64,000 bases of DNA from an uncultured Bacilli bacterium (GCA_934122275.1 CAKOWI010000001.1:62001-126000); one strand, 5' to 3'; positions 17,145 to 25,092 are shown, counted from the stretch's first letter. Translations and numbers: made by a program. Notes: generated by a model from the sequence alone, not told the origin.

Positions 17145-17705
17145 TTAATTATATCCTTTTTTCTTATATTCATCAGATAATTCTTTAAATCTATTGTAAT
17201 GAACTACCTCTCTTTGTCTAAGCCATAACAGTGGACCTAGTATATCAGGATCATTAGTCTGATTAATTAAATTCTCATATACTGCTCGTGCTTTTTGTTC
17301 TGCTGCCAAATCTTCTTCTAAATCTGCTATTGGATCACCTGTTGTAGATATATAGTTTGCTGTCCAAGAATCACCATTTGAATTGCATGGAAATAACGAT
17401 AAACCATGTTCTGTATAATGACCCAAAAGACCTGCTTTATCTAATTCTTCTATTGTTGCTCCTTTCATCATTTGATGTACCATTGTACATATCATTTCAA
17501 CGTGTGCAAGTTCTTCTGTACCTATATCATTTAATAACGCACGTCCCTTACTATCTGGCATTGTATATCTTTGATTTAAATATCTAAGTGCTGCACCAAG
17601 TTCTCCTTGAGCACCACCATATTGACTAATTACTGCTTTAGCCATCTTTAAATTTTTATTTCTAATATTTATTGGATACTGTAACTTTTTAGAGTACTTC
17701 CACAT
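17145..17705 (-). CDS. cotJC: Manganese catalase-like spore coat protein CotJC
   Basis: 186 aa of the manganese-catalase fold. Metal-binding Glu/His pairs are visible: GTEELAHVEMICTMVHQM and AAEQKARAVYENLI, then RQREVVHYNRFKEL near the end. The ordered N-terminus (YPINIRNKNLKMAKAVISQYGGAQGELGA) is that of CotJC, an inner-coat protein that removes peroxide or helps assemble the spore coat. CotJB is encoded 14 bases upstream on the same strand, as in cotJ operons. Its presence implies a spore-forming host. Confidence 0.9.
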   Translation of the reverse strand: MWKYSKKLQYPINIRNKNLKMAKAVISQYGGAQGELGAALRYLNQRYTMPDSKGRALLNDIGTEELAHVEMICTMVHQMMKGATIEELDKAGLLGHYTEHGLSLFPCNSNGDSWTANYISTTGDPIADLEEDLAAEQKARAVYENLINQTNDPDILGPLLWLRQREVVHYNRFKELSDEYKKKGYN

Positions 17706-17719
17706 AAAAATTCCCCCTT

Positions 17720-18202
17720 TTACTCATTCCAAGGCCAAGGTTCATTTATCCAAGACCATGGAGTCATATTTAGTCCACTATCATCAGATAAATCTATTGG
17801 ACCATATCTTTTTTCATACTCATCAGTTAATTTTTTAGCATCATTATTATACTTATTGTACAAATTTATTGCATATGAATCATTAGGATGAGTATCTAAA
17901 TATAAATTTATATCATGAGCCATAAAACACATCTCTTGCACTTTATATAGCATCATATCTCTTTCATTTGTAATATTAGGTTTTATATAAGTCATATTCT
18001 TATATGGCTCGTATTTATTTGATTCTATATTTCCCTTTAAAAAGCCTTCACTAGGATTTAAAAAATTAGTTTGATTCACATTTTCGTTTTGATTTACCAT
18101 TGATTGCATATTATTTAAATCAAAACTTTTTTGTACTGCCGGCATCATATATGTTCTTATTAAATTACTACCATCCATATAATTAAAATAGTCTTCTCTC
18201 AT
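17720..18202 (-). CDS. cotJB: Spore coat protein with CotJA-like N-terminus and CotJB domain
   Basis: 160 aa. The C-terminal 80 residues match CotJB: LYKVQEMCFMAHDINLYLDT, HPND, YNKYNNDAKKLTDEYEKRYG, ending in WSWINEPWPW. The N-terminal part is extra compared with the usual CotJB of about 85 aa. It contains EGFLKGNIESNKYEPYKN, which resembles the small CotJA proteins that sit in front of cotJB in Bacillus and Clostridium. No separate cotJA is present, so a CotJA-CotJB fusion is likely. AGGAGG precedes the ATG. Confidence 0.8.
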   Translation of the reverse strand: MREDYFNYMDGSNLIRTYMMPAVQKSFDLNNMQSMVNQNENVNQTNFLNPSEGFLKGNIESNKYEPYKNMTYIKPNITNERDMMLYKVQEMCFMAHDINLYLDTHPNDSYAINLYNKYNNDAKKLTDEYEKRYGPIDLSDDSGLNMTPWSWINEPWPWNE

Positions 18203-18279
18203 TATTTTTACCTCCTAGCCTATTATATACATCTATAGACATAGTGCATGGGCTTAAAGCATATAAAAAGATGAATTAA

Positions 18280-19302
18280 TTATTCACCTTCATTATATTC
18301 ATCATAAATATTTCCAAGTATTTCTTCAACTGCATCTTCAAGAGTTATAATACCAACGGTTTTATCATCTTTAACTACTATTTTCATTTGAATGTGTTCC
18401 TTTTGCATATCTGCAAAAACACCATCTATTTTTTCTTTATGATCTATTTTTCTAGCTTCAAATAATATTTTTTTCAAATCAAATTCACCATTATTCTTCT
18501 TATATATTATGTAGTTTTTAACATTAAATATTCCTATTATATTATTTGAGTCTCCATTATAAACTGGATATCTAGTAAACTTAGAATTCTTAATTATATT
18601 AAGTATTTTTTTAGGACTATCATTTGCATTAAGCATAACACATTCACTAATTGGAGTCATAACTTTATCAACTGATGTATCATTAAATTTAAATATATTA
18701 AATATATATTCTTGTTCTTTTTTTTCAATTATACCATCTCTTGTTCCAGTTAATATTATCCTTTTTATATCTTCTTCAGTAAAGTTTTCTTCTCTTTCTT
18801 CTATTTTAAGTATCTTACAAATAAAGTTAGTTGAAACCGAAAGTAATTTTATTAAAGGGTAAAATATAATTTGCATTGCACTTATTAAATTAACTGAAAA
18901 ACTAGCTACTCTAAATGGATTAGATAATGCTATTTTCTTTGGAACTAATTCTCCAAATACTAAAGTAAAATAAGATAATACAACAGTTATAATAATAACT
19001 AGAAAAGTTGATGTAAAGCTTTTACTTATTATTAAGAATCCTGATTCCATTATTTTATCAGCAAATGTTGATGCTGCAAAAGCACTAGATAAAAAGCCAG
19101 CTAAAGTTATTCCAACTTGTATTGTGGATAAAAAATTACTTGGATCATTTATTATTTTCCTAATTTTCTTAGCATTCTTTTTCTTTCTTTTTACCATTTT
19201 ATCAATTTCATACTTTTCAAGAGATATAAATGCAATTTCACTTGCAGATAATATTCCATTTAATAATATAAGTATAATTAATAATAATATTTTGTAAAAC
19301 AT
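18280..19302 (-). CDS. CNNM/CBS-domain membrane protein (HlyC/CorC, TlyC type)
   Basis: 340 aa. A DUF21/CNNM transmembrane domain with about four segments occupies residues 1-165 (LILLNGILSASEIAFISLEK, IQVGITLAGFLSSAFAAS, and a VLSYFTLVFGELVPKKIAL segment), followed by two CBS domains (VDKVMTPISECVMLN, RYPVYNGDSNNIIGIFNVKN, and a C-terminal TLEDAVEEILGNIYDEY). Family members are linked to magnesium or other divalent-cation export. The CorC_HlyC C-terminal domain is missing. I start at 19302, where GAGGTG lies seven bases upstream. Confidence 0.85.
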   Translation of the reverse strand: MFYKILLLIILILLNGILSASEIAFISLEKYEIDKMVKRKKKNAKKIRKIINDPSNFLSTIQVGITLAGFLSSAFAASTFADKIMESGFLIISKSFTSTFLVIIITVVLSYFTLVFGELVPKKIALSNPFRVASFSVNLISAMQIIFYPLIKLLSVSTNFICKILKIEEREENFTEEDIKRIILTGTRDGIIEKKEQEYIFNIFKFNDTSVDKVMTPISECVMLNANDSPKKILNIIKNSKFTRYPVYNGDSNNIIGIFNVKNYIIYKKNNGEFDLKKILFEARKIDHKEKIDGVFADMQKEHIQMKIVVKDDKTVGIITLEDAVEEILGNIYDEYNEGE

Positions 19303-19415
19303 TATAGACACCTCTTAAGTATTTTATCACATAAATGTAAATTATTCATTTATATTTTATTATATTCTATATATATAACATATTTGTACGATTTTATTAC
19401 CTAATATGATTATTT

Positions 19416-19444
19416 TTGTTAATTTTAATTTAGTATGATATAAT
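19416..19444 (+). promoter_or_regulatory. Retron promoter
   Basis: TTGTTA (19416-19421), a 17-base spacer with an extended TGA, and TATAAT (19439-19444). Transcription would begin at about 19451, at the start of the a1 repeat of the retron RNA. Confidence 0.75.
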
Positions 19445-19448
19445 AAGA

Positions 19449-19609
19449 ATGCAGTAGTGATTGGAATTATTTTCCTACTTTAACGAGTCGTTAAGGGACT
19501 AAATTAATTAAGACGATTAAATAGTAATACTTCAAAGGACTAACCTACACGTACGTGTAGAAGCTTCGCTTAAGTCCATTTCCATATTACTATATTGTTA
19601 GTACTGCAT
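19449..19609 (+). ncRNA. Retron msr-msd RNA
   Basis: The RNA lies between the promoter and the reverse transcriptase gene, where retron RNAs sit. The ends ATGCAGTA (19449-19456) and TACTGCAT (19602-19609) are perfect complements and act as the a1/a2 pair. A first hairpin, CTTTAAC with GTTAAGG around GAGTC (19478-19496), fits the msr part. The msd-like part is a long stem closed by ATAGTAATA and TATTACTAT (19521-19529, 19585-19593). Further in lie GGACT/AGTCC, a 16-base palindrome CTACACGTACGTGTAG (19545-19560) and a small AAGC-TTC-GCTT hairpin. The branching guanosine cannot be fixed by eye; several Gs follow a1. Confidence 0.75.
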
Positions 19610-19626
19610 ATAAAGGAGGTAGTAAA

Positions 19627-20574
19627 ATGTGGAAATACATAACAAAAAAAGAATGTAACCTATTTTTACTATCTCTTAACTTATTTAATTGTAAAGAAAA
19701 AAAGAAATATATAAAAACTATTTATTCTATTAGTAATAACGTAGAAAAAAACTACAAAGTCTATAGAATTAGAAAAAGAAATGGAAAATATAGAACCATA
19801 TATGAGCCTAACAATATTTTAAAACAAATTCAAAAAAGAATTTTATGTAATATACTTAATAATAAGTCAATCTCAAAATATGCCAAAGCATATTATAGAG
19901 GAGCTAGTTTAAAAGAAAATGCAGTTAAACATATTAATAAAGAACTTATCTTAAAACTAGATATTAAAGATTTTTTTGAAAACATAACTTTTTTTAATGT
20001 TTATGACTCATCTTTTCCTATAGAATACTTTCCTAAATCTGTTGGTATGCTTTTAACTTATTTATGTACTTATAATAATCACTTACCACAAGGTTCACCA
20101 ACTTCTGCCTATATATCCAATTTAGTTATGAAAGAATTTGACGATGAAATAGGTTCTTGGTGTGATGAAAACAATATATCATACACAAGATATTCGGATG
20201 ATATGACTTTTTCTGGTAATTTTAATCCTAAATATGTTATAGAGAAAGTTAGAAAAATGTTATATAAACTAGGATTAAGTTTGAATAATGATAAAATACA
20301 TGTAATAAATAAATCACAAAGTCAAAGTGTTACTGGAATTGTAGTAAATGAAAGAATCCAAACAAGCAAAAAATATAGAAACAAAATAAGGCAAGAAATA
20401 TATTATATTAGAAAATTTGGTTTAATTTCTCATTTAAAAAGATGTAATATTAATGTTAATTATGAAAAGTATTTAAACTCACTATATAGTAAAATTCTCT
20501 ATGTTTTACAAATTGATCCAACTAATAGCGAATTTATACTATACAAAGAATTTATCAAAGATTTAAAAAGATAA
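19627..20574 (+). CDS. Retron-type reverse transcriptase
   Basis: 315 aa, the size of a stand-alone retron RT without a fused effector. Motifs in order: YRIRKRNGKYRTIYEPN and LKQIQKRIL at the N-terminus; LKLDIKDFFENI (motif with the first catalytic Asp); LPQGSPTSAYISNLVMKEFD; the catalytic YSDDMTFSG (YxDD, with Ser instead of the usual Ala); and SVTGIVVNERI, the VTG motif of retron RTs. AGGAGG lies eight bases before the ATG. The enzyme would copy the msd part of the upstream RNA into branched msDNA. No effector gene is on the same transcript before the terminators, which is unusual for an antiphage retron. The next operon starts 329 bases on. Confidence 0.92.
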   Translation: MWKYITKKECNLFLLSLNLFNCKEKKKYIKTIYSISNNVEKNYKVYRIRKRNGKYRTIYEPNNILKQIQKRILCNILNNKSISKYAKAYYRGASLKENAVKHINKELILKLDIKDFFENITFFNVYDSSFPIEYFPKSVGMLLTYLCTYNNHLPQGSPTSAYISNLVMKEFDDEIGSWCDENNISYTRYSDDMTFSGNFNPKYVIEKVRKMLYKLGLSLNNDKIHVINKSQSQSVTGIVVNERIQTSKKYRNKIRQEIYYIRKFGLISHLKRCNINVNYEKYLNSLYSKILYVLQIDPTNSEFILYKEFIKDLKR

Positions 20575-20598
20575 CTCTTTTATAATTTTTATTTATGA
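20566..20598 (+). terminator. Possible terminator at the end of the retron RT gene
   Basis: AAAAGA, loop TAAC (holding the stop codon) and TCTTTT followed by an AT-rich T run. The stem is weak; the stronger hairpin at 20718-20740 is a back-up. Between 20600 and 20714 I see nothing else convincing. Confidence 0.45.
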
Positions 20599-20713
20599 CT
20601 ATTGGCACTCATTTGAATCATTCTATATAAATACTATGTGATTACTTGGAATATATATGAGCACCTATATCCAGGCACAAAAAATAACTTAATAAACAAA
20701 ATTAATTAATATA

Positions 20714-20791
20714 TTAAAAACCCTTATTTTATAAGGGTTTATTTTTATATGGAGCGAATCACATACATGTTACGAACTAAGTTCTCTTTCT
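20714..20791 (-). ncRNA. Small RNA A of the cassette family
   Basis: On the minus strand TTGAAA (20821-20826), a 17-base spacer and TATAAT (20798-20803) would start a transcript near 20791. It ends at the hairpin AAACCCTTA/TAAGGGTTT with a T run (20740-20713). The transcript carries GAAAGAGA, GTTCGTAA, a stem with the loop TGTA (AACA/TGTG), and GCTCCAT. The same ordered elements occur in the small RNA at 24977-25092. It is divergent from the cargo operon starting at 20903, with the two -35 boxes nine bases apart. There is no open frame worth calling. The function is unknown. Confidence 0.6.
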
Positions 20792-20834
20792 AAAAATATT
20801 ATATATGTATTGTTATTAAATTTCAATAGGCATA

Positions 20835-20863
20835 TGGAAAAAAATGCACTTATATAGTATAAT
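20835..20863 (+). promoter_or_regulatory. Promoter of cassette 1 cargo operon
   Basis: TGGAAA (20835-20840), 17 bases, TATAAT (20858-20863). It lies back-to-back with the small RNA A promoter. The same arrangement is found at 25099-25163 in front of the DUF4393 gene. Confidence 0.6.
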
Positions 20864-20902
20864 TTTTATAGTTTAAAATTAGTAAAAGTTCGGAGGATAT
20901 AT

Positions 20903-22324
20903 ATGAAGATAGGAATAGATATAGATAATGTTCTATCTAATTTTAATGATGTATTATTAAACGAATATAAGAAACATGATAATGCAATAAATGGCAAAGG
21001 TATAGTTCATCAAGATTTATATATTAGAGATATGTTTAATTGGGATAAAGAATATGAAAAAAATTTTTATAAAGAAAATATTGAGTATTTTGCAAGCCTA
21101 TTTGAACCGATTGAAGAATGTTCTAAATATGTAAAATTATTAAAAGAAGAAGGAAATACAATTTATATCATTAGTGGTCGAGATAATGGTGAATATTCTA
21201 ACCCATATAAAATGACCATTGATTGGTTAAAAAAATATGATATTGTTTATGATAAATTATTTTTAGTAGATGCTTATAATAGTCATTCAAAAACAGAAAT
21301 ATGTATAGAATACAATATTGATGTAATGATAGATGATTCTAAAAGAATGTGTAAGGACATAAAGGATAATGGTATTAGAGCATTACTTATGGATACACCA
21401 TATAATAGAGATACAAATGAATTTGAAAGAGTTAATTCATGGAAAGAAATTTATAACAAATTATCTAACAAAAAAATTAATGTGATACTTGATACAGATA
21501 CTTATAATGAATGTGATGACCAATTTGCATTAGCCTATTTAATTAAGTCACAAGATATGTTTAATATTGAGGCAATTACAGTAGCACCATATTCTCATAC
21601 AAAAAGAGATGTAAAAGTAAAAGATGGACAAGAATTAAGTTATAATGAAATTTTAAAGATATGTAATTGGTTAAACTTTGATACAAATAATAAGGTGTTT
21701 AAAGGTTCAATGGATTACATTCAAAACGGTTATGATGAGAAAAATGATGCTGTAAATAAAATTATAGAAATTGCTTTAAAAAATAATAAAACTTATATAT
21801 TAGGGATTGGTGCTATTACTAATATTGCTTTAGCAATAAAAAAAGAACCAAAAATAGTAAACAAAATAGAAATTATTTGGTTAGGTGGCAATGAACTTGG
21901 CTACAAAGATAACCTTGAATACAATTTTAGACAAGATGTTGAAGCAGTAAAAATAGTATTTGAGTCAAAAGCGAAGTTAATTATACTTCCTTGTAAAAAT
22001 ATTGTTTCAGAATTAAGAATTGATATTAATACTTTAAAAAAATATTTAGAAAACAAATCAGAATTGTGTAAGTATTTAATTGAAAGATTTTATAATGATG
22101 GATATCATGGAATACAAGAATCAAGAGTAATATGGGACATAGCTGTTATAGCCTACATGATAAATAAAAATTGGTTTGAAACGAAACAAATAAGTTGTCC
22201 AAATATAAGAAAGGATACTTCTTATGAAGTGACGGACAATAGACATAGTATTACTTTTGTTACTAAATTGGATAGAGACAAAATATACAAAGATTTATTT
22301 GAGAAACTAGGTGAATTGCAATGA
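20903..22324 (+). CDS. 5'-nucleotidase (HAD, NT5C-like) fused to nucleoside hydrolase
   Basis: 473 aa in two domains. Residues 1-185 are HAD-type: KIGIDIDNVLSNFND carries the DxDxV nucleophile motif of NT5C/YorS-like deoxynucleotidases, IYIISGRDN is motif II and DVMIDDSKRMC the last acidic motif. Residues 190-473 are an inosine-uridine type nucleoside hydrolase: NVILDTDTYNECDDQFALAY fits the calcium-binding DTDxxxDD motif, then IIWLGGNE, LEYNFRQDVEA and VIWDIAVIAY. Together the halves could turn a (d)NMP into free base and sugar. I know each family but not this fusion. Good GGAGG before the ATG. First gene of a three-gene operon (stop/start overlap with the next). Confidence 0.85.
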   Translation: MKIGIDIDNVLSNFNDVLLNEYKKHDNAINGKGIVHQDLYIRDMFNWDKEYEKNFYKENIEYFASLFEPIEECSKYVKLLKEEGNTIYIISGRDNGEYSNPYKMTIDWLKKYDIVYDKLFLVDAYNSHSKTEICIEYNIDVMIDDSKRMCKDIKDNGIRALLMDTPYNRDTNEFERVNSWKEIYNKLSNKKINVILDTDTYNECDDQFALAYLIKSQDMFNIEAITVAPYSHTKRDVKVKDGQELSYNEILKICNWLNFDTNNKVFKGSMDYIQNGYDEKNDAVNKIIEIALKNNKTYILGIGAITNIALAIKKEPKIVNKIEIIWLGGNELGYKDNLEYNFRQDVEAVKIVFESKAKLIILPCKNIVSELRIDINTLKKYLENKSELCKYLIERFYNDGYHGIQESRVIWDIAVIAYMINKNWFETKQISCPNIRKDTSYEVTDNRHSITFVTKLDRDKIYKDLFEKLGELQ

Positions 22325-22854
22325 GCAGAATAACTTTAATAACATATTTTGATGAAAAGCAATTAGATATAATTAGTAAATTTTTAGAAAACATCAATTT
22401 GAAAATGTGTAAAGTTCCTTATGGTATAAATGATAATAAAAGGTATGAAATTGATAATCTACCATATCATTTTACAATATTTGCAACAGATAAAATAAAT
22501 CAAAATAAGTTATTAGAAATTGCAAAAAACACAAAAATGAAAAAAATAAAATTAAAAATTAATAAAGTAAAAATCGAAAATATTAAAAATGGTAGTTTTA
22601 TTCTATATTTTGGAATTGAAGATAATTGTTTTATGAAAAATCTGCAAAGGAATTTTTATGAAGTAATACCAGAAGAAAAATATAATCCTGACAATTTTAA
22701 TTTTCATATGACTTTACATATAGATAAAAGTTTTAATATAGTAAATAATCTAATTGAAATGATACAATTAAAATTTAAACCATTTTCTATTGAATTTAAT
22801 AAACTAACATTATATGATTACCCTGGTGAAATAATTGAAACTATTGAATTTTAA
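22321..22854 (+). CDS. 2H phosphoesterase-like protein
   Basis: 177 aa. Two HxT motifs about 85 residues apart, LPYHFTIFATD and FNFHMTLHID, define the 2H (LigT/CPDase-like) fold. Such enzymes open 2',3'-cyclic phosphates or cut 2'-5' or cyclic-nucleotide phosphodiesters. The product is cytoplasmic, with no signal. It overlaps the upstream fusion gene by four bases (ATGA), so the two are translationally coupled. With a nucleotidase/nucleosidase and an HD hydrolase as neighbours, a nucleotide or signal-nucleotide substrate is likely; which one is unknown. It could also edit RNA ends. Confidence 0.75.
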   Translation: MSRITLITYFDEKQLDIISKFLENINLKMCKVPYGINDNKRYEIDNLPYHFTIFATDKINQNKLLEIAKNTKMKKIKLKINKVKIENIKNGSFILYFGIEDNCFMKNLQRNFYEVIPEEKYNPDNFNFHMTLHIDKSFNIVNNLIEMIQLKFKPFSIEFNKLTLYDYPGEIIETIEF

Positions 22855-22882
22855 AAAAATATTAGTAAATAAGGTGGTATAA

Positions 22883-23491
22883 ATGAAACTAAATAGTAAA
22901 GAAGCAAGAAAGCTTTTAGAAAAAGAAAGAGTTAATCAAAAAGATGATAGATGGATAGAACACTGTATATCTGTAGGTGATAGTGCTGGAAGAATTGCTA
23001 AAGCATTAAGTGAAAATAAAATTAATGTGGACATAGATAAAGCAATTACTCTAGGGTATTTACATGATATTGGCAAGTATAATGGAGAGTCACAGGGACA
23101 TGTTATGAGAGGATATGAATACTTAAAAAATAAAGGTTATGATGATGAATATGCTAACATCTGTTTGACTCATTCATATTTAAATAATGATGTAGTGTGT
23201 ACAGCTGGAGGAGTTCCAAATCCAAATGATAATACATTTTTAACAAACTTTATAAAAAATCATGAATATACTATAGAAGAAAAAATAATAAATTTATGTG
23301 ATTTGATGTGTCCACAAGGAAATAAAGTATTTACAATTGATAAAAGGTTGGTTGATATAATGATTAGAAGAGGCACATATTCTAATACTCAATATCATAT
23401 TAAAGAAACATATAAATTAAAAGAATATTTTGATAATCTGTTAGGATATAATCTGTATGACTTGTTTCCGAAAATAAAAGAAAATTTATAA
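22883..23491 (+). CDS. HD-domain phosphohydrolase
   Basis: 202 aa of the HD superfamily. The first metal His lies in WIEHCISVGDSAGRIAKAL, the HD pair in GYLHDIGKYNGESQGH, and a later Asp in IINLCDLMCPQG. Many HD proteins hydrolyse dNTPs, (p)ppGpp or cyclic nucleotides. This one resembles the small YqeK/tRNA-nucleotidyltransferase-associated HD group, but I cannot name the substrate. AAGGTGG precedes the ATG. It is the last gene of the cassette 1 operon; the conserved 3' module begins almost directly after its stop. Confidence 0.75.
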   Translation: MKLNSKEARKLLEKERVNQKDDRWIEHCISVGDSAGRIAKALSENKINVDIDKAITLGYLHDIGKYNGESQGHVMRGYEYLKNKGYDDEYANICLTHSYLNNDVVCTAGGVPNPNDNTFLTNFIKNHEYTIEEKIINLCDLMCPQGNKVFTIDKRLVDIMIRRGTYSNTQYHIKETYKLKEYFDNLLGYNLYDLFPKIKENL

Positions 23492-23493
23492 AA

Positions 23494-23691
23494 GGAATTG
23501 GGAACTTCCTATAATAGAATTTGTTTGTGAGTACGAATTCATTGCTGTCTAGACATAGATTTTATTCCCATATTTTCTAAAAAATCAAAAAGAGGATTAA
23601 ATTATTTTCGTAATTTTTTCCTCTTTTTGATATTATTTATTATAAAATAACTCACGAACTTTTAAGCCCGTAAGTTGATTTCAAATGGAGC
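23494..23691 (+). repeat. Conserved 3' module, copy 1
   Basis: About 200 bases that follow the last cargo gene of cassette 1 and recur in the same order after cassette 2 (26855-27057). Shared blocks include TGGGAA, ATAATxGAATTTGT, GAGTAC, ATTCA, TGCTG, CTAGACATAGATTTTA, then a long hairpin (AAGAGGA with TCCTCTT) serving as a terminator, and CCGTAAGTTGATTTCAAATGGAGC. The last block equals the flank and 3' end (TGGAGC is the complement of GCTCCA) of tRNA-Gly. In this copy TGGGAA can pair with TTCCCA at 23564-23569, suggesting that the first 75 bases fold as RNA. Confidence 0.75.
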
Positions 23692-23706
23692 GATTGTCGT
23701 AGTTAT

Positions 23707-23805
23707 CTACAACTCTTTTTCAATAACGAAAGAATACATATAATCTTCCGTTGCTAGATATAATATACCATGTTTTAAGTATTTATGTAATAATTTTTTG
23801 TTCAT
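23707..23805 (-). CDS. Possible 32-aa small protein
   Basis: An open frame of 32 codons (MNKKLLHKYLKHGILYLATE and onward) follows the DUF1835-like gene on the same strand after 28 bases, with a weak AAAG upstream. A small hairpin (GTAG/CTAC) overlaps its stop. Chance is possible at this length and base composition. Confidence 0.3.
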   Translation of the reverse strand: MNKKLLHKYLKHGILYLATEDYMYSFVIEKEL

Positions 23806-23833
23806 TTTACAATCTTTCGCACAAATTTTAATT

Positions 23834-24568
23834 TTATTTATTAGCTATATCTATTAAATTTTCAAAATATCTAACCCTATTATCTAATGTAATTTTTATT
23901 TTATTACTATTTATCAATCTGTTTATTAAATAAACATACAGTATATCATGTAGATATATGTTTTGTATTAATCTTCCCACTAGTTCGCATATCTTAACTT
24001 TACCCATTGATTTTAAAGTGTCTATAATATAATCATCATAAAAATCTATTGAAACTGATTTAACATTTCCAGAATCAATCACTCTTAAGTCAGAATTTTC
24101 ATCAATTAATTTGTTCCAAATATTTACATTGTTATTTATTTCTTCATTTGTTAATTTATGCTCTAATTCAGATAAATTTTTTAGTTCTTCTTCTCTCATT
24201 ACGCTAGGAGATGGATAATCATTATTATAATCATCACAATATAGAACATATAATTCATAGTTATAATCTTTTATAATACTGCAAACATATAACATAATTA
24301 AATATGAATAAATGTCTTTTCTACCAGTCCATACTCTTATTTTATTTTTTTGTTTTATGTTATCAATAATAACATTATATTCTTGTTCAAAATTGATACT
24401 TTTGTCTTCTAAGCATAATTCTTTTGGTATACTAATTTTATGATTTCTACAATTAGATAAATCCCCTACATTAAATAAGACATTTAGCATTAGCATATTA
24501 TCATTAAGTTTACTGTTTTTCATAGTATAGTAACAAGAATTTCCAAATATTATTTCCAAAGTATTCAT
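23834..24568 (-). CDS. DUF1835/DUF3658-like protein
   Basis: 244 aa. The N-terminus (TLEIIFGNSCYYTMKNSKLN, then LFNVGDLS) and the C-terminus (SVSIDFYDDYIIDTLK, GRLIQNIYLHDILYVYLINR, then LINSNKIKI) follow the DUF1835 plus DUF3658 pattern of small Firmicutes proteins without known function. The middle has VWTGRKDIYSYLIMLYVCSI, also typical. No catalytic motif is evident to me. It is encoded against the direction of the cassette genes and lies between the two cassettes, so it may be an independent insertion or belong to the boundary. Base composition is like its neighbours. Confidence 0.55.
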   Translation of the reverse strand: MNTLEIIFGNSCYYTMKNSKLNDNMLMLNVLFNVGDLSNCRNHKISIPKELCLEDKSINFEQEYNVIIDNIKQKNKIRVWTGRKDIYSYLIMLYVCSIIKDYNYELYVLYCDDYNNDYPSPSVMREEELKNLSELEHKLTNEEINNNVNIWNKLIDENSDLRVIDSGNVKSVSIDFYDDYIIDTLKSMGKVKICELVGRLIQNIYLHDILYVYLINRLINSNKIKITLDNRVRYFENLIDIANK

Positions 24569-24662
24569 CTTTTAACAACTCCAATCATTCTCATAAATTA
24601 CTATTTGTGCATCACTTTTATAATCTAATTATACTACTTTTTGATGTGTTTTAATAGTATCA

Positions 24663-24936
24663 TTAACATATGTAATCTTCTAGTTCTACTAATTTAATTT
24701 TTTTACTTAAATTACCTATGTAAATATCAGTAGAGTAATTAAATGCTAGAAAAGTAGTATCATTTATAATGATTTTATGCGATTCTAGGTAGTTCAAATT
24801 AGTGTTGTTAATACGTTTGATACTACATACTACCATTGATAATCTTTGATGTAGTGTGGCAAAACTCACAAATAAACTCTATACGTTGTTTTAAACTACT
24901 TTCCATTTCTAACTTTTGTGTAGTAAACTTTATCAT
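24663..24936 (-). pseudogene. Possible frameshifted small gene
   Basis: Two overlapping frames on the minus strand: one starts at ATG 24936 (MIKFTTQKLEMESSLKQRIE, then a CEFCHTT stretch) and stops at 24823; the other continues from there to 24663 (NLNYLESHKIIINDTTFLAF). Joined by a one-base shift they would give about 90 aa. AAGAAAGG precedes the ATG. It may be a broken gene or a chance pair of frames. It lies directly downstream of the terminator of small RNA C. Confidence 0.25.
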
Positions 24937-24976
24937 AAAATGCACCATCCTTTCTTGGTTAATTCTTCTGTAAACA

Positions 24977-25092
24977 CAAAAAATCAACCTGAACGGATTG
25001 ATATATATGTTAAGTTTAAACTCTAAAAGTTCGAACAGATTCCTCAATGGAGCATTTAAGCTACAGCTTACGAACCACAATGCTCTCTTTCC
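24977..25092 (-). ncRNA. Small RNA C of the cassette family
   Basis: On the minus strand TTGAAA (25122-25127), 17 bases and TATAAT (25099-25104) would start a transcript near 25092. It ends at the hairpin ATCAATCC/GGTTGAT followed by Ts (25002-24977). Its 5' half holds a perfect seven-pair stem, GAGCATT with AATGCTC, enclosing GTGGTTCG and an inner stem TAAGC/GCTTA with loop TGTA. The blocks GGAAAGAGA, GTTCGTAA, TGTA and GCTCCATT recur in the same order and spacing in small RNA A. It is divergent from the DUF4393 gene. A leader that attenuates the small frame downstream is an alternative. Confidence 0.65.

Noticed and set aside
23686..23733. A third copy of the small RNA at the first 3' module
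   Set aside because: TGGAGC and a small hairpin occur, but GTTCGTAA and the TGTA loop are missing and no promoter with the right spacing is seen. The hairpin belongs to the end of the small frame at 23707.
24977..25092. Small RNA C as a T-box or known riboswitch leader
   Set aside because: No T-box sequence (AGGGTGGNACCGCG) and no match to a riboswitch core I know. A related RNA stands in front of a different, divergent gene, which argues for a separate RNA.
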